64,000 nt of DNA from Euglena gracilis (Eukaryota > Euglenida > Euglenophyceae > Euglenales): assembly GCA_039621445.1 (NCBI GenBank), contig CP154955.1, positions 20,883,823 to 20,947,822 on the forward strand, in the 5' to 3' direction. The translations under genes and the position numbers were made by a program. The notes below the pieces were generated by a model that did not search any database, was not told where the DNA came from, and worked only from the letters and a program-made list of their open reading frames with translations. Positions 46,620 to 57,842 of this stretch are shown here, piece by piece (within the stretch, counting starts at the first letter, position 1; each line of letters begins with the position of its first letter).

Positions 46620-47290
46620 TGGGTGCACTTTTTGGGTCAGAGCACACAGCTTTCGGACACCCAACACCGGCTGCTACTGCGGTGGTGGCTTGGCTTGCAC
46701 ATCCTCCCCTCAGGGGTCACCCTGCCAGGGTGCCGTTGTGTCGAGGGTCCATTGATCCCTTCGGGGATCATTTCGTCTGCTGTGAGCAGAACGGAAACGC
46801 CCAACGACACAACGCATTCCGAGACGCTTTTGCGGAGATGTGTGCCCGGTACAACATTGCGGTGGAGGGAGGCAGAGTGTTTGGCGAACAGAAGGCCGGC
46901 ATTCTCCTCATGTCGCGGGAGCAACACACGTGGCAGTTGACTTTGTCTGCAGCCACCCAGCGGGGCTCGGAGAGCACCCACTTGTGGTGGAAAATGCCCA
47001 CAGGCATTGCAACCAGGTGGAAACCCGGAAAGTGCAGACAGATGCCCCCCCCCCATGCAGGCGAAGGGATGGGGCTTCTCACCCTTGAGCACATGGGGAG
47101 ACATGGGGACCTCTGCCAAGGCAGTGCTGTTGAGGGTCCAAAAGGGCCACCGCAGACCTGCGAGGATGGCCAAAGAAGCGGGCCTTGCAAGAGATGTGGG
47201 AGGGCCCATCGGCGACACTCATGCGCCACGTGGCGCGACAGCTGTCAGCCAAGGACAACGCGTAGAGGATGCCCTCCAACCATGGTGAGT
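46620..47290 (+). pseudogene. LINE (non-LTR retrotransposon) C-terminal relic
   Basis: Three consecutive frames together resemble the region after the reverse transcriptase in many LINE ORF2 proteins: LRWWLGLHILPSGVTLPGCRC (frame of 46482), then CRGSIDPFGDHFVCCEQNG and RHNAFRDAFAEMCARYNIAV (frame of 46604), then HVAVDFVCSHPAG and GWGFSPLSTWGDMG. The DPxGDH...CC and RHNxxRD words are the recognisable part. At least two frameshifts and no RT or endonuclease domain in the window, so it is a dead 5'-truncated fragment. Confidence 0.68.
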
Positions 47291-47328
47291 CCCAGCCTCC
47301 ACCGCAGACCACACCCAAAGCACAGCTG

Positions 47329-47401
47329 AAATGGCGTGGCGAGCCCCTCGGAGAGGGGGGGGTACACCCCCCCCCTCTCCGAGGGGCTCGCCACGCCATT
47401 T
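47329..47401. repeat. Long GC-rich hairpin
   Basis: AAATGGCGTGGCGAGCCCCT, CGGAGAG and a G-run at the left are mirrored exactly by a C-run, CTCTCCG and AGGGGCTCGCCACGCCATTT at the right, with a loop of only a few bases. Related single words (CCCCCTCGCCACGCCA) recur at 47425-47550. Confidence 0.9.
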
Positions 47402-49436
47402 CCCCCCCTCCCTCCCCCCCTAGCCGGACCCCCTCGCCACGCCACCTGTTACATTTTTGATTTTGCAACCATGGTACACCCATCTGAGACCCCCTCACCA
47501 CGCCATTTTCCCGCCATTCCCCCCCCCCTATTCGGACCCCCTCGCCACGGCGTACCAACCCCCCAAAGCAACCCAAAGCGCGGAGGTTCACCAGGGAAAC
47601 ACCCCCCCCACCAAATGGCGGCCCACCACCACAAAAAAAACAACAAAAGACCAAAAAAACCCCAGTTACCAAAAAAGACGCCCACACGCCGGGCCAAAGG
47701 GCTGGCAAAAGCAACACACACAAAGGGTCGCCCGCCCGCCCTGGACTCCATGAAGCGTATCCCCTCAAAAAAAAAATAGATCAAAACTTTTTGGCGAGAT
47801 GAATGCAGCACTGTGCATAGACCTAAGTATGGAGACCAACCGTTGACGCCAGGTATTCAGGTCGTAGGTTGTGAGTTCCAAGTACCAAGTCAACCGTACC
47901 AGTTCCAAGTTGGATGAGTGTTCCACTGGGAAAGAATGATGAATTGGGAGTAATTATTTCCCCCATGATCTTATTTCACTGAATTTCTTTGGGCATCGCC
48001 CTGGCAATTCGTCACCCCAAATTGACTCAGAGCTTTTCATACATTTTGGAAGGGGTTAACCCCCTCTCTGAATGTCAACGTTTTCCTGGGCTTTTTCCTT
48101 GCTGTGGGGGGGGGGGCACCAGTCCTTCCCGCACAGCCCTGGTTGCAGTTGATCAAAGTCGATAAGAAAGCACCTCCCCTGAGAAAGTGTCCCTCTGTTC
48201 TCAGGTTTAGTCATGGCTGATTGAGCTTCCTCTTCTTCTGGTTCGCTTCCCAGATGCATCAATCAGAGGAAAGTATGGTGCATTCATTGGGTGTCTTGAA
48301 AGCTTCTAAATTGTGATGGATTTGTGCCATGATGTCAAAAATTGCTACATTTTTTGTCACGTTCAATGCCATCTTTCAAAAAAAATGCTACCGTCTCGCC
48401 ACCCTTTGGGCCGCGGAAAAAAAACAATGGTTACATTTGGCATTGTCAAGGATCTCGCCCCCCTGAGAAAAAATTTCTTCCACACCCCTGTTCACATGGG
48501 GTTATTTGAAGGCATGGGGTTAGGGTTCAGGTTGCCCAGCCCCTCCGGGCAGCCCCCAGGTTTCATTCCCAAAGATAAAGCCAGCCATCGGCGGGCTTTA
48601 TCTTTCTTCCCCCCTGTTCATCTGCCGCCTTTGGGACCACTTCTTGGGCCAATGGTACGGCGGGGCCCTGTCGCACCCTGGCCAAGGTGACGGTGCGGTC
48701 TGGGCAAGGCCAAACCCAACACCGTCGGCACTGACCCCACACCTTCAAATGGCCCTAAAGAAGGGGAGTTCTGCCTTGTAAAGGCCTCAGGGCAACCAAC
48801 TTGTGAATTTTTGGGTGGCGGTCCCTCAGCGAACAAGTACCGAAAATCTTCCCATTCTGTTGTACAGAAGCATTTTCATTTCCAAAAATTGAAGCCTCCC
48901 AAAACCCGCCCCCTCTGAGCTATTTGCTATTTGCATGGAACAAAAAATGTATTGGACGGTGATGCATTTTTCCAAAAGGCTTCCCCCAAAAAAGCGCCAA
49001 ATTTGCAACATTTTTGATTTTTTTTTTCAATTTAGAGGCAAAACCCCCCCATAACCTGCAACCCGCGACCGAGGGGTGGTCGTAAATGAGAGGCGGTCGT
49101 AGGTAAGGTGGTGTTAAAATTTTCGCAACCTGCAACCTGCGACCGGGGGGGTGGTCGTACGACAAGGGGGGGGGGGGTAAGACTCCCTGGAGGGGTCCAG
49201 CCGGCCGGCTGGAAATGGAGCTGACTGGACCGCACTTCTTGTTGCCGCCCGAAGGGCGGCGAGACGGTAGTGGAGATATATCACAAACAACACCCCCAAA
49301 TTGAAAAAGAAGGAGGATTTTCGCCCCCTCCGACCCATGAGTTCTGGACTTGTTTGGCCGCCCGAAGGTCGGCCAGGGTAGCGACGTCCAACAGCAACAA
49401 CACCCAAAAGTTCAACAAGAAGTTGAGTTTTTTATA
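47402..49436. other. Interval between LINE relic and PHD element copy 2
   Basis: No confirmed gene. 48080-48262 minus carries an acidic open stretch (MHLGSEPEEEEAQSAMTKPE..., GRCFLIDFDQ) that could be an exon, perhaps of the filamin-like gene, at low confidence. 48075-48160 includes a MITE-like end (CACAGCCCTG). 48530-48760 is G/C-rich, and 49045-49175 is related to the palindrome at 41391. Confidence 0.4.
48783..48841 (+). repeat. Dispersed end repeat finishing in AACAAGTACC (copy 1)
   Basis: CTCAGGGCAACCAACTTGTG...TGGCGGTCCCTCAGCG then AACAAGTACC. Copies at 52524-52583 and, more diverged, 53992-54037. The last 10 bp equal one end of the GGTACTTG foldback MITE family. Confidence 0.7.
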
Positions 49437-51109
49437 CACAAATTGTGGTTTAGCCCAGATTTCAGCCTGAAAACGTGTTCAGCCAGGGGGCCCCCTTCGG
49501 GGGCCCCCTGAACACGTTTTCAGGCTGAAATCTGGGCTCAGCCACAATTTGTTTAAAAACGTGTTCAGAGCCCGCCAAATGCCTGCCCTGAAATTCGTGG
49601 TCATGATTCCACGCAAGGGGTCAAAAACGCGAATTTGTGAAATTCGGACCCAAAAAACGGCGCCCTCATTGAAAACGTGCCTGAACACAGATGCCTTCAC
49701 TGAAAACGTGTCATTGCCACAAATGCCCTCACTGAAAACGTGCCTGAACACAAATGCCCTCACTGAAAACGTGTCACCCCCCCCCCTTTTTTTCTTTTTT
49801 TTCCTTTTTCCCGCAGCCCTGCCAATATGGCCAAACACACGGCAAACTTTGTGAATGGTCTTTTGCCACCACCCCCTAGGACGGAACTGTTCCTGGCTGC
49901 TCTCGCGGTATACCAGCAAGATGCCAAGAAGCCGAAGGTTGACCCCCTTCATGGCATCTTGCTGGCACAGGGCAACACGAAGAAAAAGTCCGGCTCCGTG
50001 GGAGCACTGCTTGCTGCTGTTGCCAACTGTTTGGAGTTCGCCAAACTCTGTCAACATCGGCAAGCCTCTTATCCTGAGCTGGATGCTTTCTTTGTTGCCT
50101 GGATGGGATGGGAGCTGGAACCCAGCCTGTTGTTCGATGAGGCGAGCGTCATCGAACAATGTGTGGCTCAACGTGAGCAGCAGTCGGGAACTTAATTCGT
50201 TTCAGGGAATCGTTCGGCAACCTCTTTTCAGACATACGTGAATGCCGTCGCTCGGGCATTCCGCAAAACAACGACCGAGGGAGTAGTGTTGCCTTCCTCA
50301 CCCTGCCGTCCGTCAGTTTGAAAACCGAGGAGGACGACGACGGTGCAGCTACGGCGCGGAACGTTGCACGGTGGTCAACTTGGGCAAATTTTTTTTTGCG
50401 CCCCACCAAGTGACGAACACTCGGTCGAAAATCAGGACCTGACCAGTGTTCCCTCTGTCTTTCCCACCGCCGAGCAACGTTCCGCGGTGGGCTCCTGCGG
50501 TCAGCTCTGTTCCCTCCCCTGACCAACCCCCTGTGCCTCGTGCTGTGTCCCGACTGCCTATAAAACAGGAGAAATGTGGTTTTTGTGGTGTTGCCATTCC
50601 CAAAAACCCAAATTGTGTGGAGCTGAACAAAGTTGTGTGTGACGCCTGCGGTTTGGCATATCATTTTCATTGCCAAGCTTTGCGGCGGCCACCAAAGTAT
50701 GGCGCTTTTTTTTTGTGTAAAGCCTGTCATGTGCCGTGATTTTCACCCCTTCCCTGTCGTTGTGCCAAGGCAACCTAGCCTTCTTGTTGTCGTCTTCTTC
50801 GTGTTGTAGAGTGCCCCCGACCCGCCTCACCCGTTGAGGACCACCCGGCCTCTCAACCGCACGCCGATTTTTCCTGATAGCGATTTTCGTTTTCTGCTGA
50901 GGATTGCCACAGATGCCCTCACTGAAAACGTGCCTGAACACAGATGCCTTCACTGAAAACGTGTCATTGCCACAAATGCCCTCATTGAAAACATGCCTGA
51001 ACACAGATGCCTCACTGAAAACGTGTCATTGCCACAAATGCCCTCATTGAAAACGTGTTCATGACCACAAATTTCAGGGCAGGCATTTGGCGGGCTGAAC
51101 ACGTTTTTA
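49437..51109 (+). mobile_element. PHD-finger inverted-repeat element, copy 2 (most complete)
   Basis: Hairpin 49437-49552 with near-perfect arms and a GGGGGCCCCC-type centre, left terminal repeat from 49555, subterminal direct repeats 49675-49780, pyrimidine-rich acceptor-like tract ending CCCGCAG, coding region 49827-50739, right repeats 50905-51055 and right terminal repeat 51059-51109 (inverse of the left, with GGGCAGGCATTTGGCGGGCT). 58 bp separate it from copy 3. Confidence 0.85.
49827..50739 (+). pseudogene. PHD-element protein, copy 2, with intact C4HC3 PHD finger
   Basis: N-terminal frame 49827-50195 (MAKHTANFVNGLLPPPPRTE...QREQQSGT, then TAA where copy 1 has TATG and copy 3 TTTG). 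A second frame carries the PHD finger, about 50560-50737: CGFC, 17 residues, CDAC, GLAYHFHC (H-x2-C), 14 residues, CKAC, stop. Spacing fits the Cys4-His-Cys3 pattern of histone-tail readers. The two parts need an intron or a repaired break to join. A Pro-rich stretch precedes the finger. No transposase catalytic motif was recognised, so mobilisation may depend on another element. Confidence 0.72.
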
Positions 51110-51166
51110 ATGTGAGAAATTGAAAAGGCACAAAAATGTGGAGAGTAAATTGCACACTTTTCTACA

Positions 51167-52428
51167 CACAAATTGTGGCTGAGCCCAGATTTCAGCCTGA
51201 AAACGTGTTCAGCCAGGGGGGCTCCCTCCTGAACACGTTTTCAGGCTGAAATCTGGCTCAGCCACAATTTGTTTAAAAATGTGTTCAGAGCCCGCAAATG
51301 CCTGCCCTGAAATTCGTGGTCATGATTCACGCAAGGGGTCAAAAATGCGAAAATGTGAAATTCGGACCCAAAAAACGGCGCCCTCATGGAAAACGTGCCT
51401 GACCACAGATGCCTTAATGGAAAACGTGTCATTGCCACAGATGCCTTAATGGAAAACGTGTCATTGCCACAGATGCCTTAATGGAAAACGTGCCTGAACA
51501 CAGATGCCTTAATGGAAAACGTGTCATTGCCATAAATACCCTCATGGAAAACGTGTCACCCCCCCTTTTTTCCTTCTTTTTTTCCTTTTTTTTCGCAGCC
51601 CTCCCACTATGGCTAAACGCACGGCAAACTTCGTGAATGGTCTTTTGCCACCTCCCCCTAGGACGGGACTGTTCCTGGCTGCTCTTGCGGTATACCAGCA
51701 AGATGCCAAGAAGCCGAAGGTTGACCCCCTTCATGGCACCTTGCTGGCACAGGGCAACACGAAGAAAAAGTCGGGCTCCGTAGATGCACTGCTTGCTGCT
51801 GTTGCCAACTGTTTGGAGTTCGCCAAACTGTGTCAACGTCGGCAAGCGTCTTATCCTGAGCTGGATGCTTTCTTTGTTGCCTGGACGGGATGGGAGCTGG
51901 AACCCAGCCTGTTGTTCGATGAAGCGAGCGTCATTGAACAATGTGTGGCTCAACGTGAGCAGCAGTCGGGAACTTTGTTCGTTTCAAATTTTTGCGCCCC
52001 GCCAAGTGACGAACACTCGGTCGAAAATCAGGTCCTGACCGATGTTCCGTCTATGTTTCCCACCGCCGAGCAACATTCCGCTCCTGCGGTCAGTGGCTCC
52101 GTAGCGTCTCCCCAGGGCTGCATAGAGGTAGAGGCCTCTATCTCTATGTCAACCACCTCTACCTCTACCTCTACCTCTATGTCACCTCTATGTCTGTAAA
52201 ATGTACCAAAATGGCCTCGGGGTTGCCACAGATGCCCTAATGGAAAACGTGCCTGACCACAGATGCCTTAATGAAAAACGTGTCATTGCCACAGATGCCT
52301 TAATGGAAAACGTGCCTGAACACAGATGCCTTAATGGAAAACGTGTCATTGCCACAAATGCCCTCATGGAAAACGTGTTCATGACCACGAATTTCAGGGC
52401 AGGCATTTGGCGGGCTGAACACGTTTTT
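51167..52428 (+). mobile_element. PHD-finger inverted-repeat element, copy 3 (deleted)
   Basis: Hairpin 51167-51272, left terminal repeat from 51275, direct repeats 51385-51560, acceptor-like tract ending TTTTTTTTCGCAG, coding region from 51609, direct repeats 52225-52378 and right terminal repeat 52379-52428. Lacks the PHD finger and a middle segment present in copy 2. A CTCTACCTCTAC-type microsatellite (52125-52190) occupies the place of the missing part. Confidence 0.84.
51609..52199 (+). pseudogene. PHD-element protein, copy 3, truncated before the PHD finger
   Basis: 196-codon frame beginning MAKRTANFVNGLLPPPPRTG. Identical in layout to copies 1 and 2 through QREQQSGTLFVS, then directly NFCAPPSDEHSVENQVLTDV, sequence that in copy 2 lies about 180 bp further on. 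After SGSVASPQGCIEVE the frame runs into a Ser/Thr/Met microsatellite. This copy shows that the N-terminal and Pro/Ser regions can be one frame. Confidence 0.72.
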
Positions 52429-52523
52429 AAAAAAATTTCTTTCCAAAATTTCGGGGGGGCGGCCCCCCCCCCCCCCCCCCCCCGACCCCCCACTTCTACA
52501 CCTATGCATGTGAACACATTTCG

Positions 52524-52583
52524 GGCCTCAGGGCAACCGACTTGTGAAATTTTTGCGTGGCGGTCCCTTAGCGAACAAGTACC
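52524..52583 (+). repeat. Dispersed end repeat finishing in AACAAGTACC (copy 2)
   Basis: Same as 48783-48841 with a few changes (CTTGTGAAATTTTTGCGTGG, TCCCTTAGCG, AACAAGTACC). Confidence 0.7.
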
Positions 52584-55458
52584 GCATTTTCATTCATTTT
52601 TCAAGGTCACAAAACTCATCATTTTCGGAAATTTTGTTCTGCGGGGTTATGAAAGCGTCACGAACATTGCACAGGTTCCTTTTTGGCGACAACGCTCCTG
52701 CGACAATGACAAACAATGTTGTTTGCAAGTTTAATATTGTCCTCATGCCAACGGCTTTCTGTTTCTCAGAGAAACGTTCCCAAAGACAATAAAAAGTGGT
52801 AGAGGAAGGAAAAAGGCCGCCGGCACATTCCTCCCTCCGTCATTCCCCTTCCTCCCTCTGATTCCAATCAAGAGGTGAATGTGCTCACCCCCCCCCCTCC
52901 AGACGGCAACCTCTTGGACCTTGATTGGCCTTGGACTCCCAAATGGCCAATCAGGGGGGGGGGGACAATCTGGGGAATTCCCCTTATTGACCAAAATGGC
53001 CAATTTAAGGGGAGGCAAATATTTTCCTGGGCCAAATGGCCATTTGGGGGCCAAAAATGGGGAAATGGCCAATCTGGCACAGTTGACAGTCAATTCACGA
53101 GGATCAACGCCAGGAGTTCAACAAATGTTTCGGGACATTTTCCTGACATTTTTTTCACTGACATACAAACAAAAAATTGCAAAAATTCCAGAAAAATGTC
53201 ACTTCATTGGCGTCAGTGCAATCACTCACCCCATCAGTCTCACAAACAGTTCGCAAAATTCAGGGCAGAACCAATGTATGGTTCACCCGATTCACAACAA
53301 ACAAAGAACGCTCAGAAGACCAGTGAGGGGATGACGAAAAATTCATGTTCAAAACCCCAAAAACAATAACAAAAACCTGTCGAAAACGGGGTTGTCGAAA
53401 ACCCATTTTTTGCAAAAAGAATCAGTCAAAAAATGTTTGTTTAAAACCAGCTTGTCATCCTCAATCAGCTCTGCCGTGAACTCGGTGAACCGAAACAAAC
53501 ACCAATTCATAAGCCTCGGGGTCAGAATAGGCTTCTTTTTCGCAAACCCCTGGAGAAGTCTGTGGCATATGCCAGCAATGTTTTCAGTCAGATCCACAGA
53601 CCTGCAGGTTCCAGGTCACAATACTGAATGAATTTAGAACCTGCCCTTTAATTTTCTGGAACAAAGATCTTTGGGTCGTGGTTGAATGTTGAGGGATGTC
53701 TGATGAAAAGAGCTTTCGATTGAGGGGCAACATCGCCTTTCAGTTGCCGGTGACCATCCCCCCGTGGTGTGGGACAAGATCGCTGGGGGGGGGTCTGGAA
53801 GGTTCCTGACACTTTCCGAGCCCAGAGAACCCAAAGCTTTAGAAATGTCCAGTTTATCCTCAAAACGGCTCGGTGACCCACGGGATTTTGTTCATTTAGG
53901 ACCCTCAGACAGTTCAGGAATAAAAAGTGTCGCTTTTGACGAGTTTGTGCGCTTTAGAGATGTGTTTAAACTAAAAATCCTGCTGGGTGATCCGACTTGT
54001 AAAGTTTTTGGTGGTGGTCGTCCGGCGAACAAGTACCAAGGTCAGTGACCCCCCGCACTTTCGGCATCAGCCTGATTGAGCTTCACTGCACGAAGGAGAT
54101 CAGAGTTCAGGCGACACCACCCATTTTTTGTGTCCCTCATCATGGTTGCCATCGGAGTCCAAAATCAGACTGAATGGCTCTGGGCCTTTCATCGCCTCCA
54201 CTTCACAGAGAAGAGTTTACCTTGGCCAGTGGTGTGCGCTGCAGCTGCTGCGCTTGGCCTCATCCTCCCCAGCCTGACAGCGTCCCCACATGACACTGCC
54301 CCTGTGCTGCTTCAAGCAAGGTCTGCCCTTTGCACACAACCTGACCATTTTGGTGCCCATCACACACGCACACGCACGCACGCACGCATATGTTTTTTCA
54401 ATTTTTTTCGACCAGAAATTGAAGCAAGACTGTCAGATATTATTATATCATGGCAACATGGCAACGCTGATTTACTGCCCCCCCCCCCCCCCGGACTGAC
54501 CACTGGCCAGGGGGGGGGCAATAGTGTAGGGCTGTCACATTTGTTTTTTTTTCTCGTTATTTTTTTTGTTCATGCTTGAGGCATGCCTTTTTGGACAGCG
54601 GGTCAAAATCACCGTTTTGATAGTGCACCTCAGAGTTTCCTTCTCCCTCTGCACTTCACTCAAAATAATGGAGCGGCGTGGGTTTGCCTAATTTGTTCCA
54701 GAAATGTGTGTGGTTGTTTCCAGGGTTGTGCCTGAAAAATAAATGAAAATTTTCATTGAAAAATTTCAATTGAAAAATTGAATCCATTTGTTATTTTTTT
54801 CAAACTTGAAAAATCATTTCCCTTTGCCAGAAAACATTGGCTGGCCAATGTCCAAGAATTCGTAATGTCCACCAGAAATTCAAAGAATCTTTATTTCATC
54901 ATCGACCCATTAAACAAATTTCATGGAGCCAAAGAACCAAAGACACCAACTGGTGAACGTTTTCCGATTATTCTGATTGGAATGGATTTTGATGAAAAAA
55001 AGTGATGATTTTTTGTGTTGAATTTCCAGGTTTCCAGGTGGAGCTCCACAGGTGAGGCTTACCCGGGAAATGTCCATGTGGTTGATAATTTCCCTCCCCA
55101 GTACAGGCTCAGTGGTGGGGATTATCAGATAGCTGCAGTATTGTCTTGCTGCCCATTGAGTGCAGCTTTCATGCCAAACCTTGCAAAAAAAATGACGGAC
55201 GCCAACAGGTCGGAAAAATGCAACCCCTCCCAAAAAATAAAAACCCCCAGGTCGATTGCTCAAAATTTTGGGGGTTGGTTGCTGAAAATCTGGGTGAGGC
55301 TTGCTTTGCAGAGCTGTGTTTTGGGATTTTGCCCCCAAAAGATCGACGAGTAGGCCCGAGAATGGTTCCAAAAGGGAGATTTGATTGTCAAAAGCAATCA
55401 GCCCCCAAAACAAAGTTTTAGTTTTTTTTAAGTCTTGGACCCGGGGGGGGGGGTCGGG

Positions 55459-55885
55459 CAGGGTTCGATATAAGGAGGGCGTACATGGTTTAGGTGGGGG
55501 GGGTGTCCCCCCACCCCCCCCCTCCTGGCCCGCAGGGGGGTGTCCGGACCCCCCCCCCACCTCCAAGGAGCCCCGCACCTCCCACTGGGGGGGGGGCGGG
55601 TACCCGGGACCCCCCCCCCCAAAGGTCAATTTTTTCCTCCGGCGCTTTGTGCCGGAGTTTTGGGTAATTTTCTGCCATTGACCTGATGAAAAAACACTAC
55701 TGCTTGCGCTTTGATTTCGCTGGATGTCAAATTTTTGGCCCGGCGCTTTGCACCGGGCCGAAAATCGGTCACCCGGACCGCGCCATTGTTTAGGTGGGGG
55801 GGTGTCCCCCCCACCCCCCCCCCTCCTGGCCCGCAGGGGGGGGGGGTCCAGACCACCCCCCCACCTGCCCTTATATTGAACCCTG
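55459..55885. mobile_element. MITE with TIR CAGGGTTCGATATAAGG, perfect 8-bp duplication GGGTCGGG
   Basis: 427 bp. CAGGGTTCGATATAAGGAG at the left and CCCTTATATTGAACCCTG at the right; GGGTCGGG at 55451-55458 and 55886-55893. Internally GTTTAGGTGGGGGGGTGTCC recurs at about 55489 and 55788, suggesting an internal duplication. Contains CCGGCGCTTTGTGCCGG. Confidence 0.88.
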
Positions 55886-56366
55886 GGGTCGGGGGGGAGT
55901 GGGCTGGCACTTTTTTTGGCTGGTGGGTGCCCGGCGCCTCCGGAATTTTTTGCATTTTCGGGGTTTCGCAATGTCGAAAATACCCCCCCCCCCAAAGTGG
56001 GTCCCCCTGGGACCCCCCCCCCAGGGGGTGGGTGGGGGCCCGGTCTTATAAAACCCCAAAGTGTCAATATTACTGACAAATAAGGACAAGTATTCAAAAT
56101 TTCAATAAAGTTTAAAATTAATTTCAATCTTCAAAATGCAATAAAATGCCACTCTTGGGCATTGTCGTTGTTTTATGGGGGTTTGAGGGTCAATTTTTTT
56201 TTACTTTTATGGCTCTATCTCCTCTTGGGGCGGCCTTATTTTTCGGGGATCTATGTTGAGGGGAGTTTGTGTGAGCGAAGTCTCAAGCAGGAAGTTTGCA
56301 CCCCTCAGATGGGCAGGGGGGAAGGGCATTTTCAACCCTTGGGGTGAGGTGAGGTTTTATATCGAG

Positions 56367-56470
56367 AACTGTGTCCCAGGCACCGGGTTCAAGCCTGAAC
56401 CGGTGTCTGGGACACAGTTTTTGAAACCGTGTATCGGAGGCTCTGGGTTCCCGCCCAGACCGGTGTCTGT
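56367..56470. repeat. CCGGTGTCTGG hairpin cluster 1
   Basis: TGTGTCCCAGGCACCGGGTT is followed by AACCGGTGTCTGGGACACAG in inverse orientation, then a further GACCGGTGTCTGTGG. A second cluster of the same words lies at 57072-57190. Confidence 0.7.
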
Positions 56471-57071
56471 GGATGCACGGTGTTGTGGTGCTTGTTTTTG
56501 CAAAAAAAAAATATTGCGCAATGCATTCGTGGCAGCTCGTTTATAACAAGTCAAAAGAAAACCCGGTTTCTTTTTCAAATTTTCAATTTTCAGTTTTTTT
56601 TTAAGCCTTCAGGGTTTTTGTCAGAGAATTTTTCTTTTTAAATTTTAGTGTTTTTCCCCTTGCTGGGGCAACACAAGGATCAATTTGGAATGGTTTCAAA
56701 CAACAAAAGTGGTAAAAATGGCATGAAATGGCTAATTTTGCCCATTTTCGAGGAAAACAACCAAAAATACCGGGTTTTTGAGACATTTTGGTTGATTTCG
56801 AGTTCGACCTTGCCATCAAGGGAAATTTGAAACCATTATTTTTGTCTATGTTTTTTTGCCCACCATTATTTTGTTCTATGTTTTTGTTTTTTTTAATTAA
56901 AAAAACAAAATAAAAACGATTTTTCAAAAAAACGCCAATAAAAGGCACTATGATGAAGGGCTGGGCTACAACCGTTACCATCAATGCACCGCCCCCCTCC
57001 CTACACCGGCCCAATTTTTGGCTCCTCTCTACTCGCGCGGAATTTTTGACCATTCACTGCGTTCCTTGGAG

Positions 57072-57190
57072 ATGTCTCCCAGACACCGGCTTTACGCCCA
57101 AACCGGTGTCTGGGACACCGGTTCGGGCAGGAAATTTCCCGACCGAACTGGTGACCCAGACACCCGCTCGGGTGTGAACCCAGAGCCCCC
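57072..57190. repeat. CCGGTGTCTGG hairpin cluster 2
   Basis: CCCAGACACCGGC...AACCGGTGTCTGGGACACC, then CCAGACACCCGCTCGGG. Related to 56367-56470. Confidence 0.7.
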
Positions 57191-57470
57191 ACACATGGTT
57201 TCTGAGGTGGGTGGTGTGTACATGTATATGCATGTATATGTATATATGTGTGTGTGTGTGTGTGTAAATATACCATCCATATGTATTATGTATGTACATA
57301 TTTTCAAAAGGAAATTTGCTTGGGTCAACAACTGGCACTGATTAGATTTCTGTCTGCTGAGGTCAGGCTTCTGTTCCCCAACCCCGGGGGGGGGGGCAGT
57401 GCCTTGTGCTCTGGGGTCCCTGCCCATTGACCCACCTTCCATGTTCTTGTACCCTGCCATTTCCAGGCAG

Positions 57471-57492
57471 GGTTAGGGTTAGGGTTAGGGGG
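57471..57492 (+). repeat. Interstitial TTAGGG repeat
   Basis: Three TTAGGG units followed by a G run, embedded in unique-looking sequence. Confidence 0.85.
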
Positions 57493-57637
57493 GTCAGTCC
57501 AGTTCTTTAAGCAGGGGCTGAGCACCCCTCCCCCCGGATGAACTACTGGGCCCCGGGGGCAGTAGTTTAGGGCTGCCATATCTATAAAAATATTATAATG
57601 TTTAATCAACAAACATTATTTACACATGTGTGTATTT

Positions 57638-57657
57638 TATGTTTATGTGTGTGTATG

Positions 57658-57692
<35 letters not shown>

Positions 57693-57727
57693 ATAATATA
57701 TATATATATATACATATATATTATATG
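57638..57727 (+). repeat. TG/TA microsatellite
   Basis: Alternating (TG)n and (TA)n blocks; a similar block lies at 57215-57265. Confidence 0.93.
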
Positions 57728-57842
57728 GCAACGCTAATTTACTGGCCTCCCTCTCGGGAGGTTTGAATCAAAACATTGGTGGGGTTCCAGGGGGTGGAAG
57801 GGTGCTCCCAGGTGCTTAAAATCTCTTTTTTTTTTCTTTCAG

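Larger units (their letters stand above)
52584..57842. other. Interval without a confirmed gene
   Basis: Plus-strand open stretches at 53764-54048, 54778-55005 (STRNSKNLYFIIDPLNKFHG) and 55040-55135 (GEAYPGNVHVVDNFPPQYRL) may be exons of the downstream gene, but no in-phase chain was found. Also holds the third AACAAGTACC end repeat (53992-54037), the 427-bp MITE, CCGGTGTCTGG hairpins, a telomere-like tract and TG/TA microsatellites. Confidence 0.4.

Noticed and set aside
53764-54048. Plus-strand frame KVFGGGRPANKYQ as a conserved protein motif (three copies)
   Set aside because: The shared part is the AACAAGTACC end repeat seen in three non-coding contexts and two frames, so it is DNA-level repetition.
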